This document shows positions 1 through 7,251 of a stretch of DNA of 27,001 nucleotides, piece after piece. The number at the start of each line of letters is the position of its first letter. Positions within the stretch are counted from its first letter, which is position 1. The notes below the pieces were generated by a model, which saw only the letters and a program-made list of their open reading frames with translations, searched no databases and was not told the origin of the DNA. Source of the stretch: JAIVGV01 sp035295985 (GTDB lineage: Bacteria > Acidobacteriota > Blastocatellia > Pyrinomonadales > Pyrinomonadaceae); the NCBI GenBank assembly GCA_035295985.1, contig DATHBT010000322.1, forward strand, positions 1-27,001, read 5' to 3'. The translations under genes were made by a program, and so were the position numbers.

Positions 1-13
1 CGGGAGAAGAACG

Positions 14-253
14 ATGGCGAAGATCATCCGCGCCGCGGCGCTCGCGATGGCACTCTCTGCTTACGCGCAGGCCGGGATAATTCAGTACGACAAAAACGAG
101 CCGCCCCCGCCACCGCCTCCGGCGACACAGAACGCCACGCAGGAGGGGCCGGAGGAGGAAGCCTCGGCCCAGGGGATCATACAGTATGACCTGACGGCCA
201 CTGCTTCACAGGCGACGCTAGACATCCTGCAAAGTCTTCTGACGCTGTTCTAG
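14..253 (+). CDS. Small secreted protein with duplicated GIIQYD motif, function unknown
   Basis: A 79-residue protein that I do not recognise. Residues 1-20 form a typical signal peptide (basic MAKIIR, an Ala/Leu-rich core, then AYAQA), with probable signal peptidase I cleavage after Ala20. The mature protein would then begin with GIIQYD (21-26). A run of seven prolines and an acidic Gln/Glu-rich linker follow, and GIIQYD recurs at 54-59, again preceded by an Ala-Gln context (EASAQ). The last 20 residues are hydrophobic and Leu-rich. A purine-rich GGGAGA lies about 7 nt before the ATG. It converges on the minus-strand rimI-like gene. A secreted or processed peptide precursor is possible, but the sequence gives no proof of function. 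Confidence 0.6.
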   Translation: MAKIIRAAALAMALSAYAQAGIIQYDKNEPPPPPPPATQNATQEGPEEEASAQGIIQYDLTATASQATLDILQSLLTLF

Positions 254-403
254 CCAGCCCTTCGCCGAAAACTGAAACACTATCGTCGGCTGCCGTGAGG
301 AGAATCCGGCGGCACGGGGGTAGTGTGTTCCGAACTATAGCAAAAAAACTTGCGGGCGGAAGGAAATTTTTGCCGGCGCGCGCCTGCCGGCCGCGCGGAG
401 GAC

Positions 404-994
404 TCAGTCGAGCGACTTGAGCATCAGCAGGCCGTCTCCGCCGTTGGAGTAGTAGCGCGGGAGGCGCTGCGTGACCGCGTAGCCGAGGTTGCGGTAGAGC
501 TGCTGCGCGCCGGTGTTGACGGAGCGGACTTCGAGGCGTGCGGTGCGCAGGCCCCGCCGCCGGAAGGCCTCCTCGACTTTGGTGAGCATCCGCTCGGCGA
601 CGCGGCGGCGGCGGTGTTCGGGCGCGACGCCGATGGTCGTAATGTGGCCCGTGTGATCCGGCTCGACCAGCCCGACGACGAAGCCGACCATCGTGCCGTC
701 GGTCATCACGGCGCGGTAGGCCACGGCCTCGGCGGCGGTCAGCAGGTACTCGAAGGTCTCGCGGCTGTAGGCCTCGCCGTCGATGAAGCAGCGCTGGTCG
801 AGCCGCCAGCACTCGTCGAGCTGCGCTAGCGTGAGCGGCCGGATGTCGTAGCGCGGCCCGGCGGACTGCCGCTGCCGCTCGCCGTCCCCGACGCGGCGCA
901 CGTGCGCCGCGTCGCCGGCGCGACTGGCTTCGCCCTCACGCGCGTCGGCCGGCGCGGCGAAGAGGCGTGAGCGGATTTTCTTGAGCACAGCCAT
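404..994 (-). CDS. rimI: GNAT-family N-acetyltransferase, RimI-like
   Basis: Probable acetyl-CoA-dependent N-acetyltransferase of 196 residues, resembling RimI, which acetylates the N-terminal alanine of ribosomal protein S18. The GNAT fold starts near residue 49 (YDIRPL) after a charged, low-complexity N-terminus. Motif A is ITTIGVAPEHRRRRVAERML (118-137) and the RimI-like motif B is LEVRSVNTGAQQLYRNLGY (154-172), followed by RYY at 180-182. The usual R-x-x-G-x-G/A acetyl-CoA loop has Arg in place of the first Gly. I chose ATG at 994. A longer frame reaching 1030 adds 12 residues encoded by an inverted repeat and is unlikely. It is the last gene of the minus-strand run that follows queA. The family is secure, but the S18 substrate is inferred. 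Confidence 0.82.
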   Translation of the reverse strand: MAVLKKIRSRLFAAPADAREGEASRAGDAAHVRRVGDGERQRQSAGPRYDIRPLTLAQLDECWRLDQRCFIDGEAYSRETFEYLLTAAEAVAYRAVMTDGTMVGFVVGLVEPDHTGHITTIGVAPEHRRRRVAERMLTKVEEAFRRRGLRTARLEVRSVNTGAQQLYRNLGYAVTQRLPRYYSNGGDGLLMLKSLD

Positions 995-1002
995 GGAAGA
1001 CC

Positions 1003-1124
1003 GTGACGGGTGACAAGTGACAGGTGACAAGTAAGAGGCGCGGTGTGAGCCACCGCCCCCGCAGATCAGCCGGCGCGGGCCGTTAGAAATTTTAACTTGT
1101 CACCTGTCGCTTGTCACCCGTCAC
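1003..1124. repeat. Heptad inverted repeat, unit TGACAAG/TGACAGG (queA-rimI spacer)
   Basis: The arms at 1003-1032 and 1095-1124 are complementary over 30 nt with one mismatch. Each arm is a tandem array of 7-bp units (TGACGGG, TGACAAG, TGACAGG, TGACAAG). The right arm touches the queA stop codon and the left arm ends 8 nt from the rimI ATG. The roughly 60-nt loop has no recognisable gene. The same unit recurs between mraZ and rsmH. Confidence 0.93.
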
Positions 1125-2176
1125 TATTTAATGAGCATGCAGTCGCCGTAGCTGTAGAAGCGGTAGCGCGAGCGCGCGGCGTGCCGGTATGCGGCGAGCG
1201 TCAGCTCGCGGCCGGCGAAGGAGGAGACGAGGACGAGCAGCGACGAGCGCGGCAGGTGGAAGTTCGTCAGCATCGCGCCGACCGTTTTGAAGCGGTAGCC
1301 CGGCGTGATCGTGAGGCCCGCCAGTCCCTCGCCCGCGCTTAGCGTGCCGCGCTCGTCCGCCGCCGATTCCAGCGCGCGGACGGTGGTCGTACCCGTGGCG
1401 ACGACGCGGCGGCCCTGTGAGCGTGCGGCGTTTAAGACTTCCGCCGCCTCCGCAGCGATCTCGTAACGCTCCGGTTCGACCTCGTGCCGGCTCAGGTCTT
1501 CGACCCGCACGGGCGCGAACGTGCCGTAGCCGACGTGCAAGGTCAGCTCGACCAAGGTGACGCCGCGGGCGCGCAACTCGTCGAGCACGCGCGGCGTGAA
1601 GTGGAGGCCGGCGGTCGGCGCGGCGACGGCCCCGCTGCGGCCCGCATAGACGGTCTGGTATCGCTCGCGATCCTGCGCGGCGTCCCCGCCCTCTTCGAGC
1701 TGCGCGCGCTTGATGTAGGGCGGGAGCGGCATCCGCCCGAACTCCCCGACGAGCGCGCGGAAGTCGCCGTCGCACTCGAAGCGAACCGTGCGCCGGCCGT
1801 CCGCGTGCGCTTCGACGACTTCGGCGCGCAGCCGCCCGTCGCCGAAAGTGATCCGCTGCCCCGTCGAGAGTCTGCGCGCGGGCCGCGCCAGCGCCTCCCA
1901 CACGCACGGCCCCTCGCGCTCCGCGATCAGAAAAATCTCGACTCGCCCGCCCGAAGGCTCGCGCCGCCCGACGAGGCGCGCGGGGAAGACGCGCGTGTTG
2001 TTGAGGACGAGCACGTCGCGGTCGGTCAGTTCGGACGGCAGGTCGTAAAAATGGCGGTCGCGCCAGCCCGCGGTCGCGCGGTCGAGAACGAGCATCCGCG
2101 AGGCGTCGCGCTCGGCGGCGGGCCGCTGCGCGATCAGCTCTTCGGGCAGCTCGTAGTCGAAGTCGGAGATGAGCAC
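1124..2176 (-). CDS. queA: S-adenosylmethionine:tRNA ribosyltransferase-isomerase
   Basis: QueA, 350 residues, transfers and isomerises the ribosyl group of S-adenosylmethionine onto 7-aminomethyl-7-deazaguanine in tRNA to give epoxyqueuosine, the penultimate step of queuosine synthesis. Family landmarks are the N-terminal MLISDFDYELPEELIAQRP, the block LVLNNTRVFPARL near residue 57, APTAGLHFT in the middle, VELTLHVGYGTFAPV, and the C-terminal TPGYRFKTVGAMLTNFHLP followed by YSYGDCMLI. Length is normal for the family (about 340-350). It lies on the minus strand, about 60 nt after the YihY-family gene. No other queuosine gene is visible here, so it probably travels as part of a general housekeeping operon with ruvAB. 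Confidence 0.97.
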   Translation of the reverse strand: MLISDFDYELPEELIAQRPAAERDASRMLVLDRATAGWRDRHFYDLPSELTDRDVLVLNNTRVFPARLVGRREPSGGRVEIFLIAEREGPCVWEALARPARRLSTGQRITFGDGRLRAEVVEAHADGRRTVRFECDGDFRALVGEFGRMPLPPYIKRAQLEEGGDAAQDRERYQTVYAGRSGAVAAPTAGLHFTPRVLDELRARGVTLVELTLHVGYGTFAPVRVEDLSRHEVEPERYEIAAEAAEVLNAARSQGRRVVATGTTTVRALESAADERGTLSAGEGLAGLTITPGYRFKTVGAMLTNFHLPRSSLLVLVSSFAGRELTLAAYRHAARSRYRFYSYGDCMLIK

Positions 2177-2236
2177 GGGTCGGAGAGTGAAATAAGTAGG
2201 GCGAAGGCGCGGAGCGGTTGGCCGGTTGACGCTTCG

Positions 2237-3193
2237 TCAGTGGCCGGCGGCGCGCGTCGGCGCGGGGACGGGTGCGTTCTGTTCGTCGCTCGTGCGCGCC
2301 GCCACCCCCACGTGCGCGGCCGAGTGCTCCTGGTGGAAGACGACCGAGAGCTGCGCGCCGAAGAGCAGGATCAGGCTCGACACGTAGCTCCACGTGAGCA
2401 CGGCGACGACCGCGCCGACCGAGCCGTAAATCTGATCGTAGTGGAACCAGTAGAGGCTCGACGCGAAGCCGTACTTGGCGACCTCCCAGAGCACGCCGGC
2501 GACGACCGCGCCGGGCAGCGAGTCGCGTAAAGTAACGCGCCCGTTCGGCATCACGCGGTAGATGAGCATGAAGAGGGCGACGGTGACGAGCGTGCTCAAC
2601 ACCGCGAAGACGGTCTGCCAGAAGGTCTCGCCGACGGGCGTCAGCCACTCGATGCGCTCCAGCTGGCGCGGCGTCAGGCGCGAGGCGAACTTGCGGAGCG
2701 CGACCAGCACGGACGTGATGAAGACCGAGAGCGCGAGCAGCATCCCGACGCCGCCCATCAGAGCGATCATCATCCCGCGGCCGTGCAGGAAGGTGCGCGG
2801 CCGAGTGCCCCACAGGCGGTTGACGGCGTGCTCGATGACGTTGAAGACCCACGAGCCGGCCCAGACCGTCACCAGGCAGCAGGTGAGGACGACGCCGGTC
2901 GAGACGTTGCCGAGCGAGCGGACGGTCGAGCGCAGAAACTCGCGCGAGCCGGGATAGACCTCGACGGCGCGCGCGAGCATCTCGCTGCCCATGTCGAAGT
3001 GATTGCTCAGCGCCAGCAGGATGAGCAACAGCGGGAAGAGCGTGAGCAGCCCGAAGTAGCTCATCGCGGCGGCCGAGGTGAACAGGTCGTTCTCGTGGAA
3101 CTGGTGCAGCGCGTGGCCGAACATAGAGGGCCACGGCGCGCGGTTCTTCACGCCGAAGTGGTGCCGCCTGAACTGTCGGACTCGTTTCCACAT
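2237..3193 (-). CDS. YihY/BrkB family inner-membrane protein
   Basis: A 318-residue polytopic membrane protein of the YihY/virulence factor BrkB family, often mislabelled ribonuclease BN. Near the N-terminus is NDLFTSAAAMSYFGLLTLFPLLLILLAL, here split as NDLFTSAAAMSYFGLL and TLFPLLLILLAL, the family signature. Further hydrophobic segments follow, including GVVLTCCLVTVWAGSWVF, MIALMGGVGMLLALSVFI and VFAVLSTLVTVALFMLIY, giving about six membrane spans. The family block RLWGTRPR and the segment LPGAVVAGVLWEVAKYGFA are present. The C-terminal tail is Ala/Pro-rich. I chose ATG at 3193 (MWKRVRQF). An open frame reaches 3418 but is encoded by an inverted repeat and is probably untranslated. The biochemical role of this family is uncertain. 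Confidence 0.9.
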   Translation of the reverse strand: MWKRVRQFRRHHFGVKNRAPWPSMFGHALHQFHENDLFTSAAAMSYFGLLTLFPLLLILLALSNHFDMGSEMLARAVEVYPGSREFLRSTVRSLGNVSTGVVLTCCLVTVWAGSWVFNVIEHAVNRLWGTRPRTFLHGRGMMIALMGGVGMLLALSVFITSVLVALRKFASRLTPRQLERIEWLTPVGETFWQTVFAVLSTLVTVALFMLIYRVMPNGRVTLRDSLPGAVVAGVLWEVAKYGFASSLYWFHYDQIYGSVGAVVAVLTWSYVSSLILLFGAQLSVVFHQEHSAAHVGVAARTSDEQNAPVPAPTRAAGH

Positions 3194-3302
3194 GGCCGGG
3201 ACAGCCGGAAGGGGCTGGGGAAAGGATACACGAACCGCGGCGGCCGGCGCGAGAGTGGCGAGCGGCGGGCTAAAGCACTCCCTACTTGAATGAAGGCGCG
3301 TC

Positions 3303-3398
3303 GCACTCACCACGGAGGCACAGAGAGCACAGAGGGGGCACAGAGAAAACCATCTCTCTGTGCCCCCTCCGTGTGCTCCGTGTCTCTGTGGTGAGTGC
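3303..3398. repeat. Long imperfect palindrome with CAC(A/G)GAG units (ruvB-yihY spacer)
   Basis: Two 44-nt arms (3303-3346 and 3355-3398) pair with about six mismatches around an 8-nt loop. Each arm repeats a CAC(A/G)GAG core, with the spacing between cores less regular than in the other elements. The element fills most of the 233-nt spacer between ruvB and the YihY-family gene. It creates a false 75-residue N-terminal extension of the latter. Confidence 0.92.
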
Positions 3399-3426
3399 CA
3401 ATCCACACACTCAACCAAAGGTTAAC

Positions 3427-4464
3427 CTAGCCGAACAGTCCGGGCGCGGAGGCGGGCGGCGCGACGCCGAAGTGCTGGTAGGCGAGGCGCGTGGCCGTGC
3501 GCCCGCGCGGCGTGCGGTTCAGAAACCCGATCTGGATCAGGTACGGCTCGATGATCTCCTCGATGGAGTCCTTCTCTTCGTGGATCGAGGCCGAGAGCGT
3601 ACCGAGGCCGACGGGGCCGCCGGAGAATTTCTCGATGATCGTGAGGAGCAGTTTTCTATCAACCTCGTCGAGGCCGAAGGTGTCAACCTCCATGCGGTCG
3701 AGCGCGTCCGCCGCGACCTCGTCGGTGACGCGCCCCTCGTGCTCGACCTCGGCGAAGTCGCGCACGCGGCGGAGCAATCGGTTCGCGATGCGCGGAGTGC
3801 CGCGGGCGCGGCGGGCGATCTCTTTCGCGCCGCCCGCGTCGATCTCGACGTTCAGGATTTCCGCCGAGCGGCAGACGATGGTTTCAAGCTCCTCGTGGGT
3901 ATAGAAGTCGAGGTGAAAGACGATGCCGAAGCGGCCGCGCAAAGGCGCTGTGATCAGGCCCGCGCGAGTCGTCGCGCCGACTAAAGTGAACTTCGGAAGA
4001 TCGAGCTTGATCGAGCGCGCCGAGTGGCCCTGCCCGATCATGAGGTCTAGCTGGTAGTCCTCCATCGCCGGGTAGAGGACTTCCTCGATGGCCGGGGCGA
4101 GGCGGTGAATCTCGTCTATGAAGAGAACGTCGCCCTCCTGCAAGTTCGTGAGCAGGGCGGCGAGGTCGCCGGCCTTCTCGACTACGGGCCCGGAGGTCGA
4201 GCGAATCTCCGCGCCCATCTCGTTGGCGATGATGTTCGACAGCGTCGTCTTGCCGAGACCCGGCGGGCCGGTCAGCAGGACGTGATCCAGCGCCTCGCGC
4301 CGCTGCGTGGCGGCGCGGATGAAGACGCGCAGGTTGTCGGTCGCCTTGCGCTGGCCGATGTACTCGCCGAGGCGCGTGGGCCTGAGCGACAGCTCGAACT
4401 GCCGCTCGTCGTCGAGCGCCGCGCCGTCGCGGTTATTTACGGCCGGTTCGAGTTCTTCTGACAT
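3427..4464 (-). CDS. ruvB: Holliday junction branch migration ATPase RuvB
   Basis: RuvB, 345 residues, is the hexameric AAA+ motor that drives branch migration of Holliday junctions together with RuvA. Visible motifs are Walker A GPPGLGKT (66-73), Walker B LFIDEIH (114-120), sensor 1 GATTRAG (163-169), the arginine-finger region PLRGRFG (174-180), and a C-terminal winged-helix domain ending in IGFLNRTPRGRTAT and YQHFG. Length matches the family. ATG at 4464 (MSEELEP) is preferred over an upstream in-frame start at 4566, whose extension has no RuvB-like sequence. It is downstream of ruvA and a 78-aa gene on the same strand, and ruvC is not in the window. Confidence 0.98.
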   Translation of the reverse strand: MSEELEPAVNNRDGAALDDERQFELSLRPTRLGEYIGQRKATDNLRVFIRAATQRREALDHVLLTGPPGLGKTTLSNIIANEMGAEIRSTSGPVVEKAGDLAALLTNLQEGDVLFIDEIHRLAPAIEEVLYPAMEDYQLDLMIGQGHSARSIKLDLPKFTLVGATTRAGLITAPLRGRFGIVFHLDFYTHEELETIVCRSAEILNVEIDAGGAKEIARRARGTPRIANRLLRRVRDFAEVEHEGRVTDEVAADALDRMEVDTFGLDEVDRKLLLTIIEKFSGGPVGLGTLSASIHEEKDSIEEIIEPYLIQIGFLNRTPRGRTATRLAYQHFGVAPPASAPGLFG

Positions 4465-4498
4465 GGAGACTGGTGGAAGACGCCGAAGATCGGGCCGT

Positions 4499-4735
4499 TT
4501 AACTTTCGGCCTCGCACAGCGGTTGCACCCTGTACCCTCCGCGCGCTTCCTCGGGTGTCGTCGCAACGGAAACCGTGAAGCGGGAGCCGACCTTCCGAAG
4601 CCCGGCGGGGATTGCCTCTGTCGGGATGTCGCACGTGATGCCGCCGTCGGCCATGCCCGCCCCTTCGGTCTGCTCGAAGATGACCTTCGTGTAACCGTTA
4701 AGGTGGAACAAAACTCTTACGGCTCTTTCGATCAT
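4499..4735 (-). CDS. Hypothetical protein translationally coupled between ruvA and ruvB
   Basis: A 78-residue protein of unknown function. Its ATG (4735-4733) overlaps the ruvA TGA (4734-4732) in an ATGA arrangement, which strongly suggests translational coupling. It ends 34 nt before ruvB. The sequence starts MIERAVRVLFHLNGYTKVIF and has alternating hydrophobic residues suggesting beta strands (KVIFEQTEG, SRFTVSVAT). It has no signal peptide, membrane span or metal-binding cluster. It could be a RuvAB accessory factor or an unrelated passenger, and I cannot assign a family. Codon use looks like that of its neighbours. Confidence 0.72.
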   Translation of the reverse strand: MIERAVRVLFHLNGYTKVIFEQTEGAGMADGGITCDIPTEAIPAGLRKVGSRFTVSVATTPEEARGGYRVQPLCEAES

Positions 4736-5355
4736 CCCTTCGACAGCGTCCGTAGGCTCCGGCGCAGGATCAGTTCGACGGAGAGATCACCGCCCTCCTG
4801 CATGGCGTGCGTGATCGCCTTCTCGGCGGCGGCGCGCTGGTAGCCGAGGTTGTTAAGAGCGGAGAGCGCGTCCTCGCGAAGGGAGTCTTCCGAGGCGACG
4901 GCGCCGGCCTCGGATGCGGCGGCGAACTGCTCTTCGAGGGCGGGCGAGGAGAGCGCGGCCATCTTGTCGCGCAGGTCGAGGACGAGCCGCTCGGCCGTCT
5001 TCTTGCCGACGCCGGGGATCGAGGTCAGACGCGCGAGGTTGTTGGTGCGGATGGCCGTGATGATCTCGTCGGCGCTCATGCCGGAGAGCATCGCGACGGC
5101 TGATTTCGGGCCGACGCCGCTCACGCTGATGAGCATCTGGAACAGCTCGCGCTCTCGCAGCGTCTTGAAGCCGAAGAGTTGCAGGGTGTCTTCGCGGACG
5201 TGCGTGTAGATGCGAAGCGAAACGGTCTGGCCCGTCTCTTCGAGGTCGTAGAAGGTCGTGACGGGGATGGTGACTTCATAGCCGACGCCGCCGACGTCCA
5301 AGACGACGCTGGTCGCGTGGCGGTCGATGAGCTTGCCGGAGAGGTTAGCGATCAT
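4732..5355 (-). CDS. ruvA: Holliday junction DNA helicase subunit RuvA
   Basis: RuvA, 207 residues, binds four-way junctions as a tetramer and recruits RuvB. The N-terminal OB-fold domain is recognisable (MIANLSGKLIDRHATSVVLD, then VGYEV and the block HVREDTLQLFGF). Two helix-hairpin-helix motifs follow, ISVSGVGPKSAVAML (about 76-90) and IPGVGKKTAERLVLDL (about 113-128). A linker leads to the C-terminal RuvB-binding three-helix domain (EDALSALNNLGYQRAAAEKAI). The length is usual. An AGAGGA sequence sits directly before the ATG. It is the first gene of the minus-strand operon, divergent from rex, and its stop overlaps the next start. Confidence 0.97.
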   Translation of the reverse strand: MIANLSGKLIDRHATSVVLDVGGVGYEVTIPVTTFYDLEETGQTVSLRIYTHVREDTLQLFGFKTLRERELFQMLISVSGVGPKSAVAMLSGMSADEIITAIRTNNLARLTSIPGVGKKTAERLVLDLRDKMAALSSPALEEQFAAASEAGAVASEDSLREDALSALNNLGYQRAAAEKAITHAMQEGGDLSVELILRRSLRTLSKG

Positions 5356-5416
5356 TCCTCTTGCTGTGCGTTACGAGAGAAGGGATTTCGGGAGCGTCTC
5401 TGTAGTTGCGCGCCCG

Positions 5417-5445
5417 ATTGTAGTGGATGCGGAAATCTTCGGCAA
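5417..5445 (-). promoter_or_regulatory. Putative sigma70-type promoter of the ruvA operon
   Basis: Reading the minus strand, TTGCCG (5445-5440) and TACAAT (5422-5417) are separated by 17 nt, a good fit to TTGACA-N17-TATAAT. The start of transcription would be near 5410, giving a leader of about 55 nt before ruvA. No experimental support. Confidence 0.5.
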
Positions 5446-5497
5446 CGCGCGCGGCCCGGCCGGCTTCTACACAGGCGGGAGAGCGGCGGCCCGGTCT

Positions 5498-5527
5498 TTT
5501 ACGCGCGCCGCAGGTGGGGGTTATACT
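5498..5527 (+). promoter_or_regulatory. Putative promoter of rex
   Basis: TATACT at 5522-5527 is a near-consensus -10 box, with a weak TTTACG 18 nt upstream. The predicted transcript would start about 16 nt before the rex ATG at 5550. The 10-mer GTTATACTTT here also occurs just upstream of mraZ. No palindromic Rex operator of the TTGTGA-N6-TCACAA kind is visible. Confidence 0.42.
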
Positions 5528-5549
5528 TTCGGACAGGGATTTACCGGGG

Positions 5550-6260
5550 ATGAAGCAGGAAAAGATTTCCGAGCTGACGACGAACCGCCTGAGCGTTTAC
5601 CTGCGCTGCCTGAACCTGCTGGCCGACGCCGGCATCAAGACCGTCTCGTCGCAGGAGCTGGCCGATCAGTTCAACCTCAACTCCGCCCAGATCAGGAAAG
5701 ACCTCGCCTACTTCGGCGAGTTCGGCACGCGCGGCGTCGGCTACCGCGTGGCGGAGCTGCGCGGCCACCTTACGAAAATCCTCGGCCTCGACCGCCCGCA
5801 CCGCGTCGGCATAGTCGGCGCGGGCCGCCTCGGCACGGCGCTGGCCGACTACAAGGGACTGCGGGCCTCGAACTTCGAGGTCGTCGCGCTCTTCGACGCC
5901 GACCGCGCGAAGATCGGAGAGCGCGTCGGCGACGCGCAGATTCTCGTCCAAGACGCGGCGCAGATCGCGCAGGCCGTGCGCGAGGAGCGAATCGACGTGG
6001 CGGTCATCGCCGTGCCCGCGCGCTCGGCGCAGCGCGTCCTCAACCAGTTGATGTCTGCCGGCGTCAAGGCCGTGCTCAACTTCGCGCCCGTGCGCCTGCA
6101 CGCGCGGCCGGGCGTCAAGGTCAAGAACGTCGATCTCGCCGTCTCGCTCGAATCGCTCGCCTACTTCCTCGCGCGCCCACAGCCGACATCAACAAAAACC
6201 CCGCGCGGGAATACAATCCCCTTCGAGGAGCTGACCCAGCGCGACGAGAGCGAGCTGTAA
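5550..6260 (+). CDS. rex: Redox-sensing transcriptional repressor Rex
   Basis: Rex, 236 residues, is a dimeric repressor that senses the NADH/NAD+ ratio and usually controls fermentation and respiration genes. The N-terminal winged helix spans about residues 5-75 (RLSVYLRCLNLL, then SSQELADQFNLNSAQIRKDL and YFGEFGTRGVGY). The Rossmann NAD(H)-binding domain starts VGIVGAGRLGTAL (86-98), with the family segments VALFDAD, VAVIAVPA and VKAVLNFAPV after it. ATG at 5550 gives a family-typical start. The open frame extends to 5427 without Rex similarity. It is divergent from ruvA and upstream of the coiled-coil, TonB-like and BMC genes. Whether it controls the BMC locus is speculation. Confidence 0.97.
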   Translation: MKQEKISELTTNRLSVYLRCLNLLADAGIKTVSSQELADQFNLNSAQIRKDLAYFGEFGTRGVGYRVAELRGHLTKILGLDRPHRVGIVGAGRLGTALADYKGLRASNFEVVALFDADRAKIGERVGDAQILVQDAAQIAQAVREERIDVAVIAVPARSAQRVLNQLMSAGVKAVLNFAPVRLHARPGVKVKNVDLAVSLESLAYFLARPQPTSTKTPRGNTIPFEELTQRDESEL

Positions 6261-6316
6261 CGTGAGCGACCTCGTGCGGGTTTTTATCGCGGCAGACTTC
6301 TGAAAGGAGACTCACA

Positions 6317-6685
6317 ATGAGCGAAGACCTCACGCAAAACCTTCCTCCGCGATCCTTCGGGGAGCGCGTCCTCGCCGAACTGTCTGCCATGCGGCAGGAG
6401 AATGCTGCGCGCTTCGATTCGCTCGACACTCGCGTAGCCTCGTTGGGAGATTGGATGACGGCGCTCGAAGGGCGCGTGACATCGCTCGAAGAAAAAGTTG
6501 ACGCGCGATTGCACGACACACGGCCGATGTGGGAGGCCGTTCAGCAGCGGCTGACAGGCATTGAGAAAGAGTTGAGCAGCCTCCATCGGTATTTCAAATC
6601 GTTCGCGGGCGAACTGGGCTTGCTCCGCGTCCGCGTGGATCATTTGGAAGACGACATGGAAGGACTTACGCAGGGCCGTCCGTGA
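6317..6685 (+). CDS. Coiled-coil protein, function unknown
   Basis: A 122-residue soluble protein. A strong ribosome-binding site AAAGGAGA (6303-6310) precedes the ATG. From about residue 18 to 118 it is almost entirely helical with heptad spacing (SLDTRVASLGDWMTALEGRV, then SLEEKVDARL, and later LRVRVDHLEDDMEGL), so it probably forms a parallel or antiparallel coiled coil. It has no membrane span or signal peptide. It follows rex by 56 nt, and its stop overlaps the GTG of the next gene (GTGA), so the two are coupled. The coiled-coil prediction is clear, but no function can be assigned. Confidence 0.83.
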   Translation: MSEDLTQNLPPRSFGERVLAELSAMRQENAARFDSLDTRVASLGDWMTALEGRVTSLEEKVDARLHDTRPMWEAVQQRLTGIEKELSSLHRYFKSFAGELGLLRVRVDHLEDDMEGLTQGRP

Positions 6686-7233
6686 GAAGCGTGCTGCGAA
6701 AGTTGTTGCCGTTCGCGCTCGGCCTCGTGGTTGGCGGCGCGGCGGTGGGCTTCGTCGCCTGGCGGCGCGCGGACGATGCGGGCGCGGGGCGGGCCGTTAG
6801 TCAGTCGCAGCCCGCCCAGTACGAGCTGCCGAAGGTGCGCGTGCTGTCGGCGCTCACGATTGATGAGACGCTGAACATTCAGAGTAAGGGCGTCGAGTGG
6901 GAGGCCGCGCGAGTCCTGCACCCGCACGGCGCGCAGTACGCGCTCGCCGAAGCGCGGGACTACAGGCGCGGCGTGGTGCAGGTCAAATTCCTCTTCGGCG
7001 CGGACGGGCGGATCGACGAGGTCGCGCCGATGGCCCGTCGAACCGACTGCGGTCTGTGCCTGATGTACGTTGATCGCAACGTCGAGTGGCTCGACCCGCG
7101 CGACCCGGCCGCGCGCGATTTCGTCGAAGCCGCGATGGCGGCCGTCCGCGAGATCAAGTTTGTCCCGGCGAAGGTCAACGGCCGCCCCTACCCCACGCAC
7201 GGCTTCGCGGAGTGCGAGTTCCGCCTCGACTGA
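6682..7233 (+). CDS. Membrane-anchored protein with TonB C-terminal-like domain
   Basis: A 183-residue protein starting at GTG 6682, which overlaps the upstream TGA. Residues 6-27 form a membrane anchor with basic residues before it (MRSVLRKLLPFALGLVVGG). The C-terminal half has the TonB-C-like pattern: VVQVKFLFGADGRIDEV, a helix AAMAAVREIKF, then VPAKVNGRPYPTHG and a final strand AECEFRLD. Between these lies an atypical insertion with two cysteines, TDCGLCLMY. TonB-C domains usually link inner-membrane energy to outer-membrane receptors, but this protein lacks the Pro-rich periplasm-spanning region, so I would not call it TonB. The role is unknown. Confidence 0.75.
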   Translation: MRSVLRKLLPFALGLVVGGAAVGFVAWRRADDAGAGRAVSQSQPAQYELPKVRVLSALTIDETLNIQSKGVEWEAARVLHPHGAQYALAEARDYRRGVVQVKFLFGADGRIDEVAPMARRTDCGLCLMYVDRNVEWLDPRDPAARDFVEAAMAAVREIKFVPAKVNGRPYPTHGFAECEFRLD

Positions 7234-7251
7234 GTTAAAGTGGCGAGCGTG

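Noticed and set aside
372..398. GC-rich self-complementary stretch after the rimI-like gene, considered as terminator
   Set aside because: The GCCGGC elements can pair, but no T-run follows in the rimI direction, and such short GC palindromes are expected by chance at this base composition.
1003..1124. Heptad inverted repeats as ordinary intrinsic terminators
   Set aside because: They lack U-tracts, arms are periodic and can be far apart (loops to over 80 nt), and they lie inside operons whose downstream genes are essential.
1128..3191. Very long minus-strand open frame covering queA and the YihY-family gene in another frame
   Set aside because: Arg/Ala/Pro-rich sequence with no motifs, a typical artefact of high third-position GC. 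The real genes are well supported.
3194..3418. 75-residue N-terminal extension of the YihY-family protein
   Set aside because: Encoded by the palindrome at 3303-3398; sequence such as SLCPLCALCASVV is repeat-derived and the family N-terminus matches the ATG at 3193.
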